Below, piece after piece: positions 63,932 to 64,000 of a stretch of DNA of 64,000 nucleotides. Every line of letters starts with the position of its first letter. Position 1 is the first letter of the stretch. This DNA comes from Gracilaria vermiculophylla (Eukaryota; Rhodophyta; Florideophyceae; Gracilariales; Gracilariaceae). A program made the translations under genes and the position numbers. A model generated the notes under the pieces. It saw only the letters and a program-made list of their open reading frames with translations. It ran no database searches and was not told the origin of the DNA. Where the stretch lies: positions 3,269,777-3,333,776 of the forward strand of contig JAHNZQ020000308.1 in assembly GCA_019155205.2 (NCBI GenBank), written 5' to 3'.

Positions 63932-64000
63932 ATGCCGTCTCCTCTACCTACATCTCAGGGAAGCCCGACAGCGCAACTTGCAGATCCTCAGCCTGCACCA
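63932..64000 (+). CDS. Start of a gene running off the window
   Basis: ATG after CCAAA, then 23 open codons rich in Pro, Ser and Gln (MPSPLPTSQGSPTAQ) to the end of the window. The product cannot be named. Confidence 0.4.
   Translation, partial: MPSPLPTSQGSPTAQLADPQPAP

Noticed and set aside
1..64000. CRISPR arrays, bacterial operons, tRNA or rRNA genes
   Set aside because: No regular spacer repeats, no Shine-Dalgarno-led gene strings, and no cloverleaf or rRNA sequence that I could recognise by eye; a tRNAscan run would be decisive for tRNAs.

Overview
The window is nuclear DNA of a photosynthetic eukaryote. The best fit is a red alga (inference). The supporting signs are compact genes with few and short introns, a nucleus-encoded Psb27 with a two-step plastid and thylakoid-lumen targeting region, a cyanobacterial-looking methyltransferase with a plastid-type leader, a phage-type organellar RNA polymerase, and no bacterial operon logic. 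A run of exactly 100 N at 52245-52344 is a scaffold gap. GC content is uneven: the block at about 22.7-39.2 kb is gene-dense and GC-rich, and AT-rich intergenic DNA flanks it.

Layout. 1-2.9 kb: no gene, a pyrimidine microsatellite and a near-perfect 31-bp hairpin. 2.9-8.4 kb: an FHA protein, then a bisphosphate nucleotidase (SAL1/HAL2 type) divergent from a protein made of tandem CAP N-terminal domains. 10-16.7 kb: a YchJ-like SEC-C protein with a probable intron, a large unrecognised protein, and a three-exon CDK8-type Mediator kinase preceded by a 50-nt G run. 17.7-24.5 kb: a secreted Cys-containing protein, an APH-fold kinase and a plastid-type methyltransferase. 24.7-39.1 kb: an OTUD5-like deubiquitinase, organellar RNA polymerase, a candidate augmin subunit 4, a C2-like exon, an SPX protein fused to a thiol-dioxygenase-like cupin without its iron ligands, a Cys-rich unknown, a WDR44-like protein, an SLC25 carrier and Psb27. 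39.4-41.7 kb: a polypeptide GalNAc-transferase and an open frame behind it. 42.4-44.4 kb: a broken DDE-type transposase. 46.0-58.7 kb: two decayed Ty3/gypsy chromoviruses arranged LTR-A-LTR-B-LTR, with B carrying an antisense ORF. 58.7-64 kb: mostly empty, with one weakly supported membrane-protein gene and the first codons of a gene leaving the window.

The host genes are housekeeping or regulatory and do not form one pathway. The most unusual items are the SPX/pseudo-dioxygenase fusion, the tandem CAP-N array lacking the CAP C-terminal half, a cluster of six CACGTG sites in one divergent promoter, and the antisense ORF in the chromovirus.

Coordinates use the first plausible ATG. Several longer open frames begin only at GTG or TTG, and those extensions were not used.
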